Assembly (NCBI RefSeq): GCF_001718415.1
Contig: NZ_CP013377.1
Location: 1,364,001 to 1,428,000 of the forward strand
From: Burkholderia pseudomultivorans
GTDB lineage: Bacteria; Pseudomonadota; Gammaproteobacteria; Burkholderiales; Burkholderiaceae
DNA length: 64,000 nt
Direction: 5' to 3'
Numbering within the stretch: position 1 is the stretch's first letter; the number at the start of each line of letters is the position of its first letter. The position numbers were made by a program, and so were the translations under genes. Below, piece after piece: positions 1 through 9,649 of this stretch. Under the pieces are notes generated by a model that was given only the letters and a program-made list of their open reading frames with translations, did not search any database and was not told the DNA's origin.

Positions 1-246
1 GCGTACGGCTGCGCACCGACGCCGTCGCTGAAGCTCGCGACCAACAGCGCGCTGTGGCGCCGGCAGGCCGACGACATCGACCTGAACTGCGGCGACGTGC
101 TCGACGGCGGCGCGCGCATCGACGCGCTCGGCGCGACGCTGTTCCGGATGATGCTCGACGCGGCGTCCGGTCGTGCGACGCGCAGCGAACTGCACGGCTA
201 CGGGCAGAACGAGTTCGTGCCCTGGCAGATCGGCGCGATCACCTGA
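1..246 (+). CDS. UxaA/altronate-galactarate dehydratase family protein, C-terminal end (partial)
   Basis: The open frame enters from the left edge and stops at the TGA at 244-246, giving the last 81 residues of a protein. The tail has the family pattern NCGDVLDGGA (about residues 34-43 of the fragment), and it ends with GYGQNEFVPWQIG, a typical C-terminus of UxaA/GarD-type sugar-acid dehydratases. Such enzymes remove water from a sugar acid to give a 2-keto-3-deoxy acid. It lies 28 bp upstream of a keto-deoxy-arabonate dehydratase gene, so it may supply that enzyme's substrate, which would be inference. Start and N-terminus are outside the window. Confidence 0.8.
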   Translation, partial: AYGCAPTPSLKLATNSALWRRQADDIDLNCGDVLDGGARIDALGATLFRMMLDAASGRATRSELHGYGQNEFVPWQIGAIT

Positions 247-274
247 ATTCAAATTTCGACAAGGATTCCTTCCG

Positions 275-1207
275 ATGCAAGCGAACGTTCCAAGCCCGCG
301 CTACCGCGGCGTGTTCCCGGTCGTGCCGACGATCTTCACCGACGACGGCCGCGTCGATCTCGACGGGCAGCGCCGCTGCGTCGATTTCATGATCGATGCC
401 GGCTCGAACGGCCTGTGCGTGCTCGCGAATTTCTCCGAGCAGTTTTCGCTGGCCGACGACGAGCGCGACGCGGTCATGCACTGCGTGCTCGAACACGTGG
501 CCGGCCGCGTGCCGGTGATCGTCACGACGTCGCATTTCGGCACGGCGGTCTGCGCGCAGCGCAGCCGCCGCGCGCAGGATGCGGGCGCCGCGATGGTGAT
601 GGTGATGCCGCCGTATCACGGCGCGACGTTTCGCGCGAGCGAGACGGCGATCGTCGAATTCTTCCGCACCGTATCGGACGCAATCGACATCCCGATCATG
701 ATCCAGGATGCGCCGGCGAGCGGCACGCATCTGTCGGCCGGGCTGCTCGCGCGGATGGCGATCGAGATTCCGAACGTGTCGTACTTCAAGATCGAGGTGC
801 CGCAGGCGGCCGCGAAGCTGCGCGAGCTGATCGCGCTCGGCGGCGACGCGATCGTCGGGCCGTGGGACGGCGAGGAGGCGATCACGCTGATGGCCGACCT
901 GGAGGCGGGCGCAACCGGCGCGATGACGGGCGGCGCGTATCCGGACGGCATCCGCACGATCGTCGATGCGTGGGCGGCCGGCGATGCGGCCGAGGCGGAG
1001 CGCCAGTACCAGCGCTGGCTGCCGCTGATCAACCACGAGAACCGGCAGGGCGGCATCGCGACCGCGAAGGCGCTGATGAAGGCCGGCGGCGTGATCGCGT
1101 CGGATGCGGTGCGCCATCCGCTGCCGCCGATGCATCCGGCCACGCGCGAGAGCCTGCTGCGCATCGCACGGCCGCTCGACCCGCTCGTGCTGCGCTGGGG
1201 CCGCTGA
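275..1207 (+). CDS. dihydrodipicolinate synthase family protein, probable L-2-keto-3-deoxyarabonate dehydratase
   Basis: A 310-residue class I aldolase-fold (DapA family) protein. From memory it matches the Azospirillum L-2-keto-3-deoxyarabonate dehydratase almost throughout (RGVFPVVPT near residue 11, ANFSEQF near 51, NHENRQGGI late). That enzyme forms 2-oxoglutarate semialdehyde by dehydration and a second loss of water. The Schiff-base lysine is K172 in the YFKIE motif. The ATG at 275 is preceded by AAGGA at 261-265; the longer frame to 173 overlaps the upstream gene and lacks such a site. The next gene encodes the matching semialdehyde dehydrogenase, which supports the role in oxidative pentose or sugar-acid breakdown. 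Confidence 0.88.
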   Translation: MQANVPSPRYRGVFPVVPTIFTDDGRVDLDGQRRCVDFMIDAGSNGLCVLANFSEQFSLADDERDAVMHCVLEHVAGRVPVIVTTSHFGTAVCAQRSRRAQDAGAAMVMVMPPYHGATFRASETAIVEFFRTVSDAIDIPIMIQDAPASGTHLSAGLLARMAIEIPNVSYFKIEVPQAAAKLRELIALGGDAIVGPWDGEEAITLMADLEAGATGAMTGGAYPDGIRTIVDAWAAGDAAEAERQYQRWLPLINHENRQGGIATAKALMKAGGVIASDAVRHPLPPMHPATRESLLRIARPLDPLVLRWGR

Positions 1208-1281
1208 GCGGCGTGCCCGATGCGGCGTCTCGACGCTGCGATGCTTCAACCAACGACGCCACGATTCCACAAGGACGATTC

Positions 1282-2865
1282 ATGCAGATTTCCGGTGCTT
1301 CCCTGATCGGCCAGCGCAATGTTGCCGGCGCCGAAGGGTTCCGTGCGATCGACCCGGCGACCGGCGCGACGCTCGAACCCGTGTTCGGCCGTGCGTCGCC
1401 GCAGGATGTCGACGACGCGTGCAGGCTCGCCGCACACGCATTCGATGCGTACCGCAACCGGCCGCTCGATGCGCGCGCCAGCTTCCTCGACACGATCGCC
1501 GAGCAGCTGCTGACGCTCGGCGATGCACTGATCGAGCGTTGCGTCGCGGAAAGCGGCCTGCCGCGCGCGCGCATCGAAGGCGAGCGCGACCGCACGGTCG
1601 CGCAGTTGCGGATGTTTGCGCAGGTCGTGCGGGACGGCGCGTTTCTCGGCGTGCGCGTCGATCCCGCGCAACCGGCGCGCCAGCCGCTGCCGCGTGCGGA
1701 CCTGCGGCTGCAGCATGTCGCGCTCGGGCCTGTCGCGGTGTTCGGCGCGAGCAACTTCCCGCTGGCGTTCTCGGTCGCGGGCGGCGACACCGCGGCGGCG
1801 CTCGCTGCCGGCTGTCCGGTGGTCGTGAAGGCGCATCCCGCGCATCCGGGCACGTCGGCGCTCGTCGGGCAGGCGATCCGGCAGGCGGTGCACGCGTGCG
1901 GGATGCCGGACGGCACGTTCTCGCTGCTGTTCGACGACGGCCATCAGGTCGGCGCGGCGCTGGTCGGCCATCCGCAGATCCAGGCGGTCGGCTTCACCGG
2001 CTCGCGCACGGGCGGTGTCGCGCTGATGGCGCTCGCGGCCGCGCGCCGGCAGCCGATTCCGGTCTATGCGGAGATGAGCAGCGTGAATCCCGTGCTGCTG
2101 TTCCCGCATGCGCTCGAGGCGCGCGCGGAAGCGATCGGCCGCGCGTTCGCCGCATCGCTGACGCTCGGCACGGGCCAGTTCTGCACGAACCCGGGGCTGA
2201 TCGTCGGCATCGACGGCCCCGCGCTGCGTCGCTTCGAGGCCGCGGCAGCCGCAGCGTTGGCCGACACGCCGGCCACCGCGATGCTGACGCCCGGCATACA
2301 GCGCGCCTACGATGCGGCGGTCGAGCGGCTTGCCGCGCATCGCGGCGTGGAGCGGCTCGCGCAGGGCGCGACGGGCGGCGCGGTGTGCCATGCGGGCCGC
2401 GCGGCGCTGTTCGCGACGAAGGCGGACGCGTTCGCGCGCGACGCCGGTCTGCACGACGAAGTCTTCGGTCCCGCATCGCTCGTCGTGCGCTGTCCGGACC
2501 TCGACGCGATGCATGCGCTCGTCGACCGGCTCGACGGGCAGCTCACGGTGGCGCTGCATCTCGACGAAGCCGACCGGGCCGACGCCCGCTTGTTCATGCC
2601 GCTGCTCGAGCGGCGCGCGGGGCGCATCCTCGTGAACGGTTTCGGGACGGGCGTCGAGGTCGCGCATGCGATGGTGCATGGCGGCCCGTATCCGGCGACC
2701 TCGGACGGCCGCTCGACGTCGGTCGGCAGTCTCGCGATCGCGCGTTTCCTGCGCCCGGTCTGCTATCAGGACGTGCCGGACGCACTGCTGCCCGACGCGC
2801 TGCGCGATGCGAACCCGCTGAACGTGCCGCGCAGCGTTGACGGTCGTGGCGCAGCGCGCGGATAG
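1282..2865 (+). CDS. aldehyde dehydrogenase (NADP+), probable 2-oxoglutarate-semialdehyde (2,5-dioxovalerate) dehydrogenase
   Basis: A 527-residue aldehyde dehydrogenase of the longer class seen for alpha-ketoglutarate semialdehyde dehydrogenases. The general-base glutamate is E264 in YAEMSSVNP and the catalytic cysteine is C301 in TGQFCTNPG; the nucleotide-binding region includes [10 protein letters not shown] and the motif GFTGSRTGG. The ATG at 1282 follows AAGGACG at 1271-1277. It is 74 bp after the keto-deoxy-arabonate dehydratase gene in the same direction, so together they would convert a keto-deoxy acid to 2-oxoglutarate. The substrate is inferred from context and family. Confidence 0.88.
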   Translation: MQISGASLIGQRNVAGAEGFRAIDPATGATLEPVFGRASPQDVDDACRLAAHAFDAYRNRPLDARASFLDTIAEQLLTLGDALIERCVAESGLPRARIEGERDRTVAQLRMFAQVVRDGAFLGVRVDPAQPARQPLPRADLRLQHVALGPVAVFGASNFPLAFSVAGGDTAAALAAGCPVVVKAHPAHPGTSALVGQAIRQAVHACGMPDGTFSLLFDDGHQVGAALVGHPQIQAVGFTGSRTGGVALMALAAARRQPIPVYAEMSSVNPVLLFPHALEARAEAIGRAFAASLTLGTGQFCTNPGLIVGIDGPALRRFEAAAAAALADTPATAMLTPGIQRAYDAAVERLAAHRGVERLAQGATGGAVCHAGRAALFATKADAFARDAGLHDEVFGPASLVVRCPDLDAMHALVDRLDGQLTVALHLDEADRADARLFMPLLERRAGRILVNGFGTGVEVAHAMVHGGPYPATSDGRSTSVGSLAIARFLRPVCYQDVPDALLPDALRDANPLNVPRSVDGRGAARG

Positions 2866-3168
2866 CGCGACGGCGACCCGACCGATCCGGGCCGCGAAGC
2901 GATGCGATGCGATGCGCGCCATGGGCGTCGCGTTGCGTTGCCCGTGTGGGCGACCGTGCACAGACGAATGCGGCGCGGCTGCGACGACGCCCGTTGAATG
3001 AGCGACCGATGACCGGTCGATCACGCGCTTTCGCCTGACCATTGACGTGCGCCAGACGACCGCCGAAACGGGCGCGCCGCCGCCGTGTACGGCTTGTGCC
3101 AATTGCGCGGGCGGCCTTTTTATGGTGTCGTTGCACGGTATCGCATCGACTCGAAAAAGGACAGTCGA
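2866..3168. other. intergenic region, no gene seen
   Basis: Holds the 3' side of the dehydrogenase gene and the upstream region of the binding-protein gene. A short run of GCGAT units occurs near 2899-2917. The frame extending upstream from 3169 to an ATG at 3085 is in phase with the next gene but has no convincing ribosome binding site. No promoter is clear enough to mark. Confidence 0.5.
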
Positions 3169-4293
3169 ATGCAGCCGGGCGATTCGGGCGGGGACCGATT
3201 GATCTGCGGAATCGACGCGCATTCGCGTGAATGCGTCGTCGCGCGCCGGCGGTTCGTGATCCTGACGCTCGGCCTGCTCTGTGCGCCTGCGATCGCCGCG
3301 CCGGCCGACACGGCGAACGACAACGTGCTGCGCGTGCTTGCCTGGCCCGGCTATGCGGATCCCGATGTCGTCGGCGCGTTCGAGGCGCAGTTCCATGCGC
3401 GGGTCGAAGTGACGTTCGTCGATTCCGACGAAGCGCTATGGGCGCGCATGCACGCCGCGTCACCGCCGCCTTACGACGTGCTGGCGGCCAATACGGCCGA
3501 GATCCAGCGCTATGCGCGCGACGACCTGCTGGCGCCGCTCGACCTGTCGCGCATCCCGAGCCGCAGCCGGCAGCTGCCGAACTTCCAGCAGCTCGCGACG
3601 ATAGGCGGGCTCGTGCAGCACGGTGCGACCTACGGGATGCCGTTCACGTATTCGTCGATGGGCCTGATCTACGATCGCAAGCAGGTGCCGGTCGCGCCGC
3701 GCTCGATGCTCGAGCTGTGGAATCCGCGCTATCGAGGCAAGGTGCTCGACTTCAACAGCGCGCAGCACAATTTCTCGTTGACGGCGCTCGCGCTCGGCTA
3801 TCCCGATCCGTTTCACCTGTCGCCCGCGCAGACGCTCGCCGTCGCGCACAAGCTGATCGACCTGCGCCGCAACCTGCTGACCTATTACACGCTTCCGGAA
3901 GAGGCGACCGCGCTGTTCGTCCAGCATCACGCGGCGCTGATGTTCGGCAACTACGGGACCCAGCAGGTCGAACTGCTGCGCCGCGCCGGCGCCGACGTCG
4001 GCTATGTGATCCCCGACGAAGGCGCGCTCGCGTGGCTCGATTGCTGGGCCATCACGCGCGGCGTCGCGCGAGTCGATCTCGCGTATGCGTGGATCGACTA
4101 CATGCTCGAACCGGCGATCGGCGCGCTGCTGACCACGCGCCAGGGGCTCGCGAACACGCTGGCGCCGCCGCACGGCCGGGACGTCGGCAGGCAGCATCTG
4201 GTCTGGATCCAGCCGGTCGAGAACATCGCGCGACGCGAGGCGCTGTGGAATCGCATCGTGTCGGGCGACCCGCCGGAGCGCCTCGGCAAATGA
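3169..4293 (+). CDS. PotD/PotF-like extracellular solute-binding protein
   Basis: A 374-residue periplasmic binding protein of the spermidine/putrescine type. A long, charged N-region is followed by the hydrophobic segment FVILTLGLLCAPAIA and an Ala-Ala-Pro cleavage region. The mature part opens with LRVLAWPGYADPDVVGAFE, the usual polyamine-binder start, and contains MPFTYSSMGLIYD and MFGNYGTQQ. The ATG at 3169 has AAAAAGGAC at 3154-3162. No permease or ATPase gene is adjacent; instead the stop overlaps the start of a diguanylate cyclase gene by four bases (ATGA). It therefore probably acts as a sensory partner rather than a transporter subunit, as NspS does with MbaA in Vibrio. The ligand is not known. 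Confidence 0.82.
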   Translation: MQPGDSGGDRLICGIDAHSRECVVARRRFVILTLGLLCAPAIAAPADTANDNVLRVLAWPGYADPDVVGAFEAQFHARVEVTFVDSDEALWARMHAASPPPYDVLAANTAEIQRYARDDLLAPLDLSRIPSRSRQLPNFQQLATIGGLVQHGATYGMPFTYSSMGLIYDRKQVPVAPRSMLELWNPRYRGKVLDFNSAQHNFSLTALALGYPDPFHLSPAQTLAVAHKLIDLRRNLLTYYTLPEEATALFVQHHAALMFGNYGTQQVELLRRAGADVGYVIPDEGALAWLDCWAITRGVARVDLAYAWIDYMLEPAIGALLTTRQGLANTLAPPHGRDVGRQHLVWIQPVENIARREALWNRIVSGDPPERLGK

Positions 4294-6161
4294 TCCGGCT
4301 CGGGCTCACGTCGAAGCTGGCGCTGCTGTTTGCGTGCATCGGCGTCATCGCGTCGGGCGCGACCGGCTACTACACCTATCGCGCGAACCGCACGATGCTC
4401 GTGCAGGAGGCGCAGCACAGCCTGCTGATGTCGACGCAGCTGCTCGGCCAGCGCTTCGAGACCGCGCTGTCGGACGTCGCGGACGATGCGCTGGTGCTCG
4501 CGCAGATGCCGTCGTCGGTGATCGTCGCGCGCGGCGCCGATCGGGGCGGGCCGCCGCGCCTGCGGCTCGAGCAGGTCTATTGCAGCTTCATGGCCAATCA
4601 TCCCGAGTATCTGCAGATCCGCCTGATCGAGCGCGGCCATTTCGGGCTGGAGCGCATCCGCGTCGATCGCGATGCGCACGGCATCGTCGTGGTGCCCGAT
4701 CGCGCGCTGCAGGAGAAAGGGCAGTTTTCCTACGTGTTCGACACGCTGGCGATGCCGCGCGGGCACATCTACCTGTCGGCGATCGCGATCAATCACGAGA
4801 CCGGCTCGCATGCGGCCGAAGGGCTGCCGATCCTGCGCGTCGGCACGCCGATCGTCGACGCCGGCGGCCGGACGGTCGGCGCGCTGGTGGTCGACATCGA
4901 GCTGTCGCGCGTGTTCGAGCGGCTCGAACGCGATCTGCCGGAGGACTATTCGGTGTATCTGGCGAACGAATGGGGCGATTTTCTCGTGCACCCCGATCCG
5001 TCGCAGACCTTCGGCTTCGATCGCGGGCGGCGCGTGCTGATGCAGGACAGCTTTCCCGCCACGCGCGCGCTGTTCGACGGCGCGCGCACCAACGTGACGC
5101 TGAACGGGCTGGCGCAACCCGACGATGCGCCGGGACAGATGCTCGCGTTCGTGCGCACGCGGTTCGGCAACGACGACGGCGGCCGCTTCGTCGTGCTGGG
5201 CACCGCGCGCCCGCTTGCGGACGTGCTGACGCCCGCCGGCCGGCTCGGCGACCGGATCGTCAGGATGGTGCTGGTATCGAGCGTGCTGGCCGGCATCCTG
5301 GCGATCCTGTTCGCGCGTGCGATCACGCGGCCGCTGCAGGCGCTCGCGCGCGCGGCGACGCACGTGTTCGACGATCCGGCCGCCGACCGGCTGCCGGTCG
5401 CGCGCGCGGACGAGATCGGCGTGCTGGCGCGCTGCTTCGACAGCATGCGCGTCGAGATCCGCACGCAGGTCGCGATGCTGCGCGCGAAGCAGCAGGAACT
5501 CGCGCATCTCGCGGGTCACGATCCGTTGACGGGCCTGCCGAACCGCCTGCTGTTCATGGAGCGCCTCGACGCCGAGATCCGGCACGCGACCGCGGTGGAC
5601 GCCGGACTCGCGGTGATGTTCGTCGACCTCGATCGCTTCAAGCTGATCAACGACCAGCACGGGCACTCGGTCGGCGACCGCACGCTCGTGACGATCGCGA
5701 AACGCCTGAGCCTCGTGCTGCGCAGCGACGACATGGTCGCGCGGCTCGGCGGCGACGAGTTCGTCGTGCTGATCCTCGATGTGCGCTCGCCGGTCGTGAT
5801 CGGCGACGTCGCCTCGCGCATCCAGCTGATGATGGCCGAGGAGCTCGAACTGGGCGGACGGCGCATGGCGGTCGGCGCGAGCATCGGCGTCAGCGAGTTT
5901 CCGGCCGACGGCGCGTCCGCCGAGGAACTGCTCGTCAAGGCCGACGCGGCGATGTATGCGGCGAAGGCGAACGGGCGGCGCGCGTGCGTGCGTTATCAGG
6001 AATTGCTGAGCGGCGTCCATGTGCAGGACGACCGGGACGGGCTCGCGCCGGCCGCCGCGAACGGCGACGACGTGGACGGCGGCGATCTGGCCGGCGGCAA
6101 CGCGGACGGCGGGAATCGTCGTGGCGAGGCCGGTGCTGCGCCGGGGCGTGCCGACGACTGA
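4290..6161 (+). CDS. membrane diguanylate cyclase (dCache-like sensor, HAMP, GGDEF)
   Basis: 623 residues. Order: transmembrane segment near residues 8-27, a periplasmic Cache-like sensor of about 290 residues, a second membrane helix near 322-345, a HAMP linker to about 395, and a GGDEF domain. The active-site motif is GGDEF at 487-491, preceded five residues earlier by RSDD, an intact RxxD inhibitory site. The enzyme should make cyclic di-GMP from two GTP at the inner membrane and be product-inhibited. No EAL domain follows; the C-terminal 45 residues are a Gly/Asp/Ala-rich tail. The start overlaps the stop of the upstream binding-protein gene, so the two are translationally coupled and probably form a ligand-responsive pair. 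Confidence 0.9.
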   Translation: MIRLGLTSKLALLFACIGVIASGATGYYTYRANRTMLVQEAQHSLLMSTQLLGQRFETALSDVADDALVLAQMPSSVIVARGADRGGPPRLRLEQVYCSFMANHPEYLQIRLIERGHFGLERIRVDRDAHGIVVVPDRALQEKGQFSYVFDTLAMPRGHIYLSAIAINHETGSHAAEGLPILRVGTPIVDAGGRTVGALVVDIELSRVFERLERDLPEDYSVYLANEWGDFLVHPDPSQTFGFDRGRRVLMQDSFPATRALFDGARTNVTLNGLAQPDDAPGQMLAFVRTRFGNDDGGRFVVLGTARPLADVLTPAGRLGDRIVRMVLVSSVLAGILAILFARAITRPLQALARAATHVFDDPAADRLPVARADEIGVLARCFDSMRVEIRTQVAMLRAKQQELAHLAGHDPLTGLPNRLLFMERLDAEIRHATAVDAGLAVMFVDLDRFKLINDQHGHSVGDRTLVTIAKRLSLVLRSDDMVARLGGDEFVVLILDVRSPVVIGDVASRIQLMMAEELELGGRRMAVGASIGVSEFPADGASAEELLVKADAAMYAAKANGRRACVRYQELLSGVHVQDDRDGLAPAAANGDDVDGGDLAGGNADGGNRRGEAGAAPGRADD

Positions 6162-6221
6162 GTGCGCGGGTGGCAGCTTGCCGACGCGACGGTGTGCGCG
6201 CAATCCGGCGCCGGCGCAAAT

Positions 6222-6253
6222 GCAACGAGCCCGTCGCGGGACGGGCTCGTTGC
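6222..6253. terminator. bidirectional hairpin terminator
   Basis: A perfect 14-bp stem (6222-6235 with 6240-6253) and a four-base loop lie between the convergent diguanylate cyclase and DUF4148 genes. The outer stem bases GCAAC/GTTGC give short A and T runs on both sides, fitting termination in either direction. Confidence 0.7.
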
Positions 6254-6294
6254 GTGGCCGTCAGGCTGCGCGCGACGCGCGCAGCGGCGACAGC

Positions 6295-6591
6295 TTAGTG
6301 GCCGAAGTAGACCGAGTCGCGCGGGTTCTGCACCTTGGCAGCCGGCGCGCCGCCCTGGACGACCGGGGCCGGCTGTGCGCCGTAGCCGCTGTTGTCGCCG
6401 GCGACGCGGGCTTGTGCGGCCTGGATGTCGGCCGGGTAGTACGGGCTCGACTGGCTCGGCTTGTAGCCGGCCTGTTCCAGCTGGACCAGTTCGTTGCGCA
6501 CTTGCGCGCGGGTCACGTTGCTTTGGGCGAATGCGCCGAACGAAGCGGACAGGGCGGTAGCGGCGACGACTGCATAAACGAGCGATTTCAT
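6295..6591 (-). CDS. DUF4148 domain-containing small secreted protein
   Basis: 98 residues with a signal peptide (MKSLVYAVVAATALSASFGAFA, cleavage after AFA) and the DUF4148 signature: LTR/VTRAQVRNELVQLEQAGY followed by YPADIQAAQARV. The family is abundant in Burkholderia and its function is unknown. The gene converges on the diguanylate cyclase gene and shares a strong terminator with it. Upstream (6592-6885) no other gene is visible. Confidence 0.9.
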   Translation of the reverse strand: MKSLVYAVVAATALSASFGAFAQSNVTRAQVRNELVQLEQAGYKPSQSSPYYPADIQAAQARVAGDNSGYGAQPAPVVQGGAPAAKVQNPRDSVYFGH

Positions 6592-6885
6592 GATGACCTC
6601 CGATGTTTGTATTGGCTTTCCGCGTTCGACACCATGTCGTCTGCGGTTGATTACATCGTAGGCTTCGGTGTACCTAGGGTAAACGTGGATTTCAGCGAAA
6701 GATCATTGCCGCAGAGACAATAATCCAGACGCAAATGCCGTCTGTCCCCGTTTGGAGTTGCGGGAAATGTTGGCAATCGGGAGGGTATCGGCAGCCGTGA
6801 TGCGTCGCGCACGCAACGGCGCACGGCGGCGCGTGCGGCGTGCCGGCAGAGGGCGGGGGCGCGGAGCGGCCGGGAGCCGGACGGC

Positions 6886-7143
6886 TCAGACCCCGTCGTC
6901 GTCGATTTCCTTGCGCTCGCGACGCTCTTCGTTGCCGCGGCGCGCGCGCAGGCGCTGGCGCGACAGCACCGCGATCACCTGCTGGGTCGGGGCGCCGGAC
7001 GGGATTTCGTTGCGGATGCGGTCGGGCACCATCGGCAGGCCCGCGCGCTGCCGGCGCAGCGCCTTCGCGATCGCACGGCGGCACTCGTCGCCGTGGCAGT
7101 CCCATTCGTCGCGGATTCGGTGGCAGTAACGGCATTGTTCCAT
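6886..7143 (-). CDS. small Cys-rich hypothetical protein, probable zinc binding
   Basis: 85 residues beginning MEQCRYCHRIRDEWDC. Cysteines at 4, 7, 16 and 21 with a neighbouring His suggest a small zinc-binding knuckle at the N-terminus. The rest is basic (RRQRLRARRGNEERRERKE) with an acidic end. No family is recognised. Third-position GC bias supports a real gene. It lies downstream of the phosphatase gene on the same strand, about 110 bp away, and may be co-transcribed. Confidence 0.6.
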   Translation of the reverse strand: MEQCRYCHRIRDEWDCHGDECRRAIAKALRRQRAGLPMVPDRIRNEIPSGAPTQQVIAVLSRQRLRARRGNEERRERKEIDDDGV

Positions 7144-7256
7144 CCGGACAGTCTAACGCGTCTTGCCCGGCGGCACCGGCCGCGCGCCCCGGCCGGCAGT
7201 TCATCGCCGGCCCGGCCGCGGCCGCCGCGCACCGTGCGCGGCGGCCGCCCGTCGCG

Positions 7257-8945
7257 TCAGCGTTCGCGCCGCTTCTTGCTCAGTTCGACCGTCTCGAACA
7301 GCTCGTACTGTGCGGTCGGATGCTGGTCCGCGCCCGGCGCGTGGTAGTAGCGCATCGTGATCGTCGTCTGGCCGCCCGGCTTGCCCGGATCGTGGTCGAA
7401 CACCGCGATGCCGTAGCCGGTGCCCGTATCGCGGCGCGCGGACCAGATCGCATCCTCGAGCGCGTCGGCCGGCTGGCGCACGAACGTGTTCGTCGCCGCG
7501 CCCGGCACCGGCCGGTTCGGCTTCGTGAAGATCTTCGCCTGCGCGTTGCCGGTGGCCGGGTTCTCGCCGTAGACGTCGAGCGGCGCGCTGGTGCCGCCGC
7601 CGCCGAGAATCAGGTGGATCGTGCCGTGGCTCGTGTCGAACTGCGTGCGATCCGGATCGATCGGCCCCACCGGACGCGGCTGCAGCGTCTCGACCACTTC
7701 GCCGGTCGCCGCGTCGACGCCGGCGCGGTGATTGCAGCCGCGCACCGGATAGCTGCGCTCGTAGTCGTGGTCGTGCCCGCACAGCACGAGGTCGACGCCG
7801 TAGCGGTCGAACAGCGGCAGCCACGCTTCGCGTATGCCCTTGTCCGAGCCGTTGCCCGTTTTCGACGAGCTCAGCGCGTCCTGGTGCATCTGCACGACGA
7901 TCCAGTCGATGTCGTCGTCGTGCGCTGCGTGACGCAGCGTGTGTTCGAGCCAGCGCGTCTGCTCGCCGTTGCTGTAGCCGCGCACGTAGAACGACGTGCC
8001 GGGCGCGATCGGCGGGCGGCCGGTGCTCGCGGCCGGCACGAGCGGGTCGGGCCCGGCGACGAACGCGGCCGCATCCTGGTACACGACATCGTCGGCGTCG
8101 AGCGAGATGAACAGCACCGAACTCACGCGGAAGCTGTACCAGCGGCCCGGAAAGCGCGTGCCGTTCTCGGGCAGCGTATAGCGCGCGAGATACGAGTCGA
8201 GCCCCTGCGGGCCGTTGTTGAACTCGATTTCGTGATTGCCGGGGCAGGGCATCCAGGGGCGATTCGCGGCCGACGTCTGGTTGTTGTTGCCGAAATCGCG
8301 CCACACCTCGGGTTGGTGCGCGGGGTTCAGGTTCGCGTAGCAGAGATCGCCGTTCAGCAGATGGAACAGCGGCTGGAACTGCTCGACGGCCTGCACCGCG
8401 AAGCGGCTCTGCGGCGACGACAGCACCCATGCGCCGTTCGGCGTCGCGAGGTCGCCGTAGCTCGTGAAGCGGAACGGCGCGCGGCCGCGCGGCGCGGTCG
8501 TGAAGGTCGCGGCGAACGGCTGCGCGGCGTTGCTGTCGTTGTCGGCCGTGAGTTCGTAGCGGTAGCGGGTGTTCGGCTTCAGGCCGTGCACGCGCGCGTG
8601 ATAGGTGAACACCGTCTCGCCGTTGAGGCCGTCCGTGTAGAGGCGCTGCACGCCGTGCACGGTGCGCGGCGGTTCGCCGTCCGCGACGATGCGCGCGCGC
8701 GGGTTCACGGCCGCCGCGAGCGACGCCCACGAGATCACGACTTCGGCGCTCGGGTCGTTGCCCCACGTCAGGTGCACCTGTTCGGGCGTGCCGTCCGGAT
8801 TCGACGCGGCGGCCTTGCCGGCGGCCGCGAGCCCGCCCGCGGCGGTGGCGAGGCCGGAGACGCCGGCGAGTTTCAGGAAGCCGCGGCGCGACACGGAAGC
8901 GGCCGGCTCGTTCGGCTGGATGGGATCGTGGTCCTGGTTCGACAT
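7257..8945 (-). CDS. Tat-exported purple acid phosphatase-like metallophosphoesterase
   Basis: 562 residues. A twin-arginine signal (SRRGFLK at 19-25, then a Gly/Ala-rich hydrophobic stretch) directs folded export. A fibronectin-III-like N-terminal domain of the purple acid phosphatase kind covers about residues 55-150. The calcineurin-like metal motifs follow in order: YGDLA, GDLCYAN, GNHEIEF, QMHQD and GHDHDYERSYP. It should hydrolyse phosphomonoesters or diesters with a two-metal centre in the periplasm; the substrate is unknown. The gene is divergent from the sigma-factor operon at 9278. Confidence 0.88.
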   Translation of the reverse strand: MSNQDHDPIQPNEPAASVSRRGFLKLAGVSGLATAAGGLAAAGKAAASNPDGTPEQVHLTWGNDPSAEVVISWASLAAAVNPRARIVADGEPPRTVHGVQRLYTDGLNGETVFTYHARVHGLKPNTRYRYELTADNDSNAAQPFAATFTTAPRGRAPFRFTSYGDLATPNGAWVLSSPQSRFAVQAVEQFQPLFHLLNGDLCYANLNPAHQPEVWRDFGNNNQTSAANRPWMPCPGNHEIEFNNGPQGLDSYLARYTLPENGTRFPGRWYSFRVSSVLFISLDADDVVYQDAAAFVAGPDPLVPAASTGRPPIAPGTSFYVRGYSNGEQTRWLEHTLRHAAHDDDIDWIVVQMHQDALSSSKTGNGSDKGIREAWLPLFDRYGVDLVLCGHDHDYERSYPVRGCNHRAGVDAATGEVVETLQPRPVGPIDPDRTQFDTSHGTIHLILGGGGTSAPLDVYGENPATGNAQAKIFTKPNRPVPGAATNTFVRQPADALEDAIWSARRDTGTGYGIAVFDHDPGKPGGQTTITMRYYHAPGADQHPTAQYELFETVELSKKRRER

Positions 8946-9277
8946 GGTCGGGATTTTCGTTGATTGAGACGCGAGGGAGGGGACCGCCCGGCGTGGCGCG
9001 ACCGCGCATGCGGCCGGGGCGTGGACCGGAAACGAGCGGGATTCCGGCGTGCGTCATTGTCGGCAGGCAGTTTTGCCGCGGTGTGACAGCGCCGCGGCGG
9101 TCGGTGCGACGCGCCGCCGCGTGCGGCCCGCGATCGGCGCGCCGTCGCGCCGGTGGCTGCCGGCGTGCTTCGCCGCACCGGCAAATTATTTGCGGATTCG
9201 GCGACGGATTGTCGTGGCTCGGTCGTTTAAAGGATCAACGACCGCTTCCGGTCGGCGCCTTTTCTTCGGAGTCTGTC
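8946..9277. other. divergent intergenic region
   Basis: Separates the phosphatase gene (minus) from the YXWGXW gene (plus). It holds a 13-base perfect palindrome, GCAAATTATTTGC, at 9181-9193, which overlaps the left end of the promoter element marked at 9187. Nothing else stands out. Confidence 0.5.
9187..9231 (+). promoter_or_regulatory. candidate ECF-sigma promoter for the 9278-11462 operon
   Basis: TATTTGC (9187-9193), five variable bases, CGGCGACGGATT (9199-9210), 13 variable bases and CGTTTAAA (from 9224). The same blocks at the same spacing occur at 11691-11734 in front of the DUF1800 operon. The CGGATT...CGTT layout suits an extracytoplasmic-function sigma factor, and one is encoded in the operon. 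Transcription would start about 40 bases before the first ATG. Confidence 0.55.
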
Positions 9278-9577
9278 ATGAAGCTTTCTCTTTCCTTGCG
9301 TGTCGTCGTGGCCGCCGCGGCCGCGCTGGCCGCATCCGCCGCCTTCGCGCAGGCCGTCATCGTCGCCCCTTACGCACCGCCGCCGCCGCGTGTCGAAGTC
9401 GCGCCCGCGCCGCGCGCAGGCTACGTGTGGGACCAGGGGCACTGGCATTGGCGGCAGGGGCGCTATGTGTGGATCCCCGGCCACTGGCAGGTGGTGCGGG
9501 CCGGCTATCACTGGGTGCCGGGACACTGGGTCGCACGCGGCCCGAACTGGCGCTGGGTGCCAGGCCACTGGGCCTGA
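9278..9577 (+). CDS. YXWGXW repeat-containing secreted protein
   Basis: 99 residues: a signal peptide ending near AFAQA, a Pro-rich linker (YAPPPPRVE), then repeated aromatic units ending PGHW or QGHW (WDQGHWHW, WIPGHW, WVPGHW twice). Such proteins are small envelope proteins of unknown function common in Burkholderia. The ATG at 9278 follows TTCGGAG. It is the first gene of the ECF sigma operon; a related lipoprotein lies at 14360 in the co-regulated DUF1800 operon. Confidence 0.85.
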   Translation: MKLSLSLRVVVAAAAALAASAAFAQAVIVAPYAPPPPRVEVAPAPRAGYVWDQGHWHWRQGRYVWIPGHWQVVRAGYHWVPGHWVARGPNWRWVPGHWA

Positions 9578-9649
9578 CGGCCCGCCGGTCGTCGCGCGGG
9601 CGGGCGTGCCCGCGCGGCGGATTTCTCATCTCACGTCACGAGTCGAGCG

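Noticed and set aside
239..1270. Long minus-strand open frame opposite the dehydratase gene
   Set aside because: Shadow of a GC-rich gene; the residue composition is Arg/His/Ala-rich and without motifs, as for many antisense frames in the window.
2899..2917. GCGAT tandem run as a functional repeat
   Set aside because: Three short copies only, common in such GC-rich DNA.
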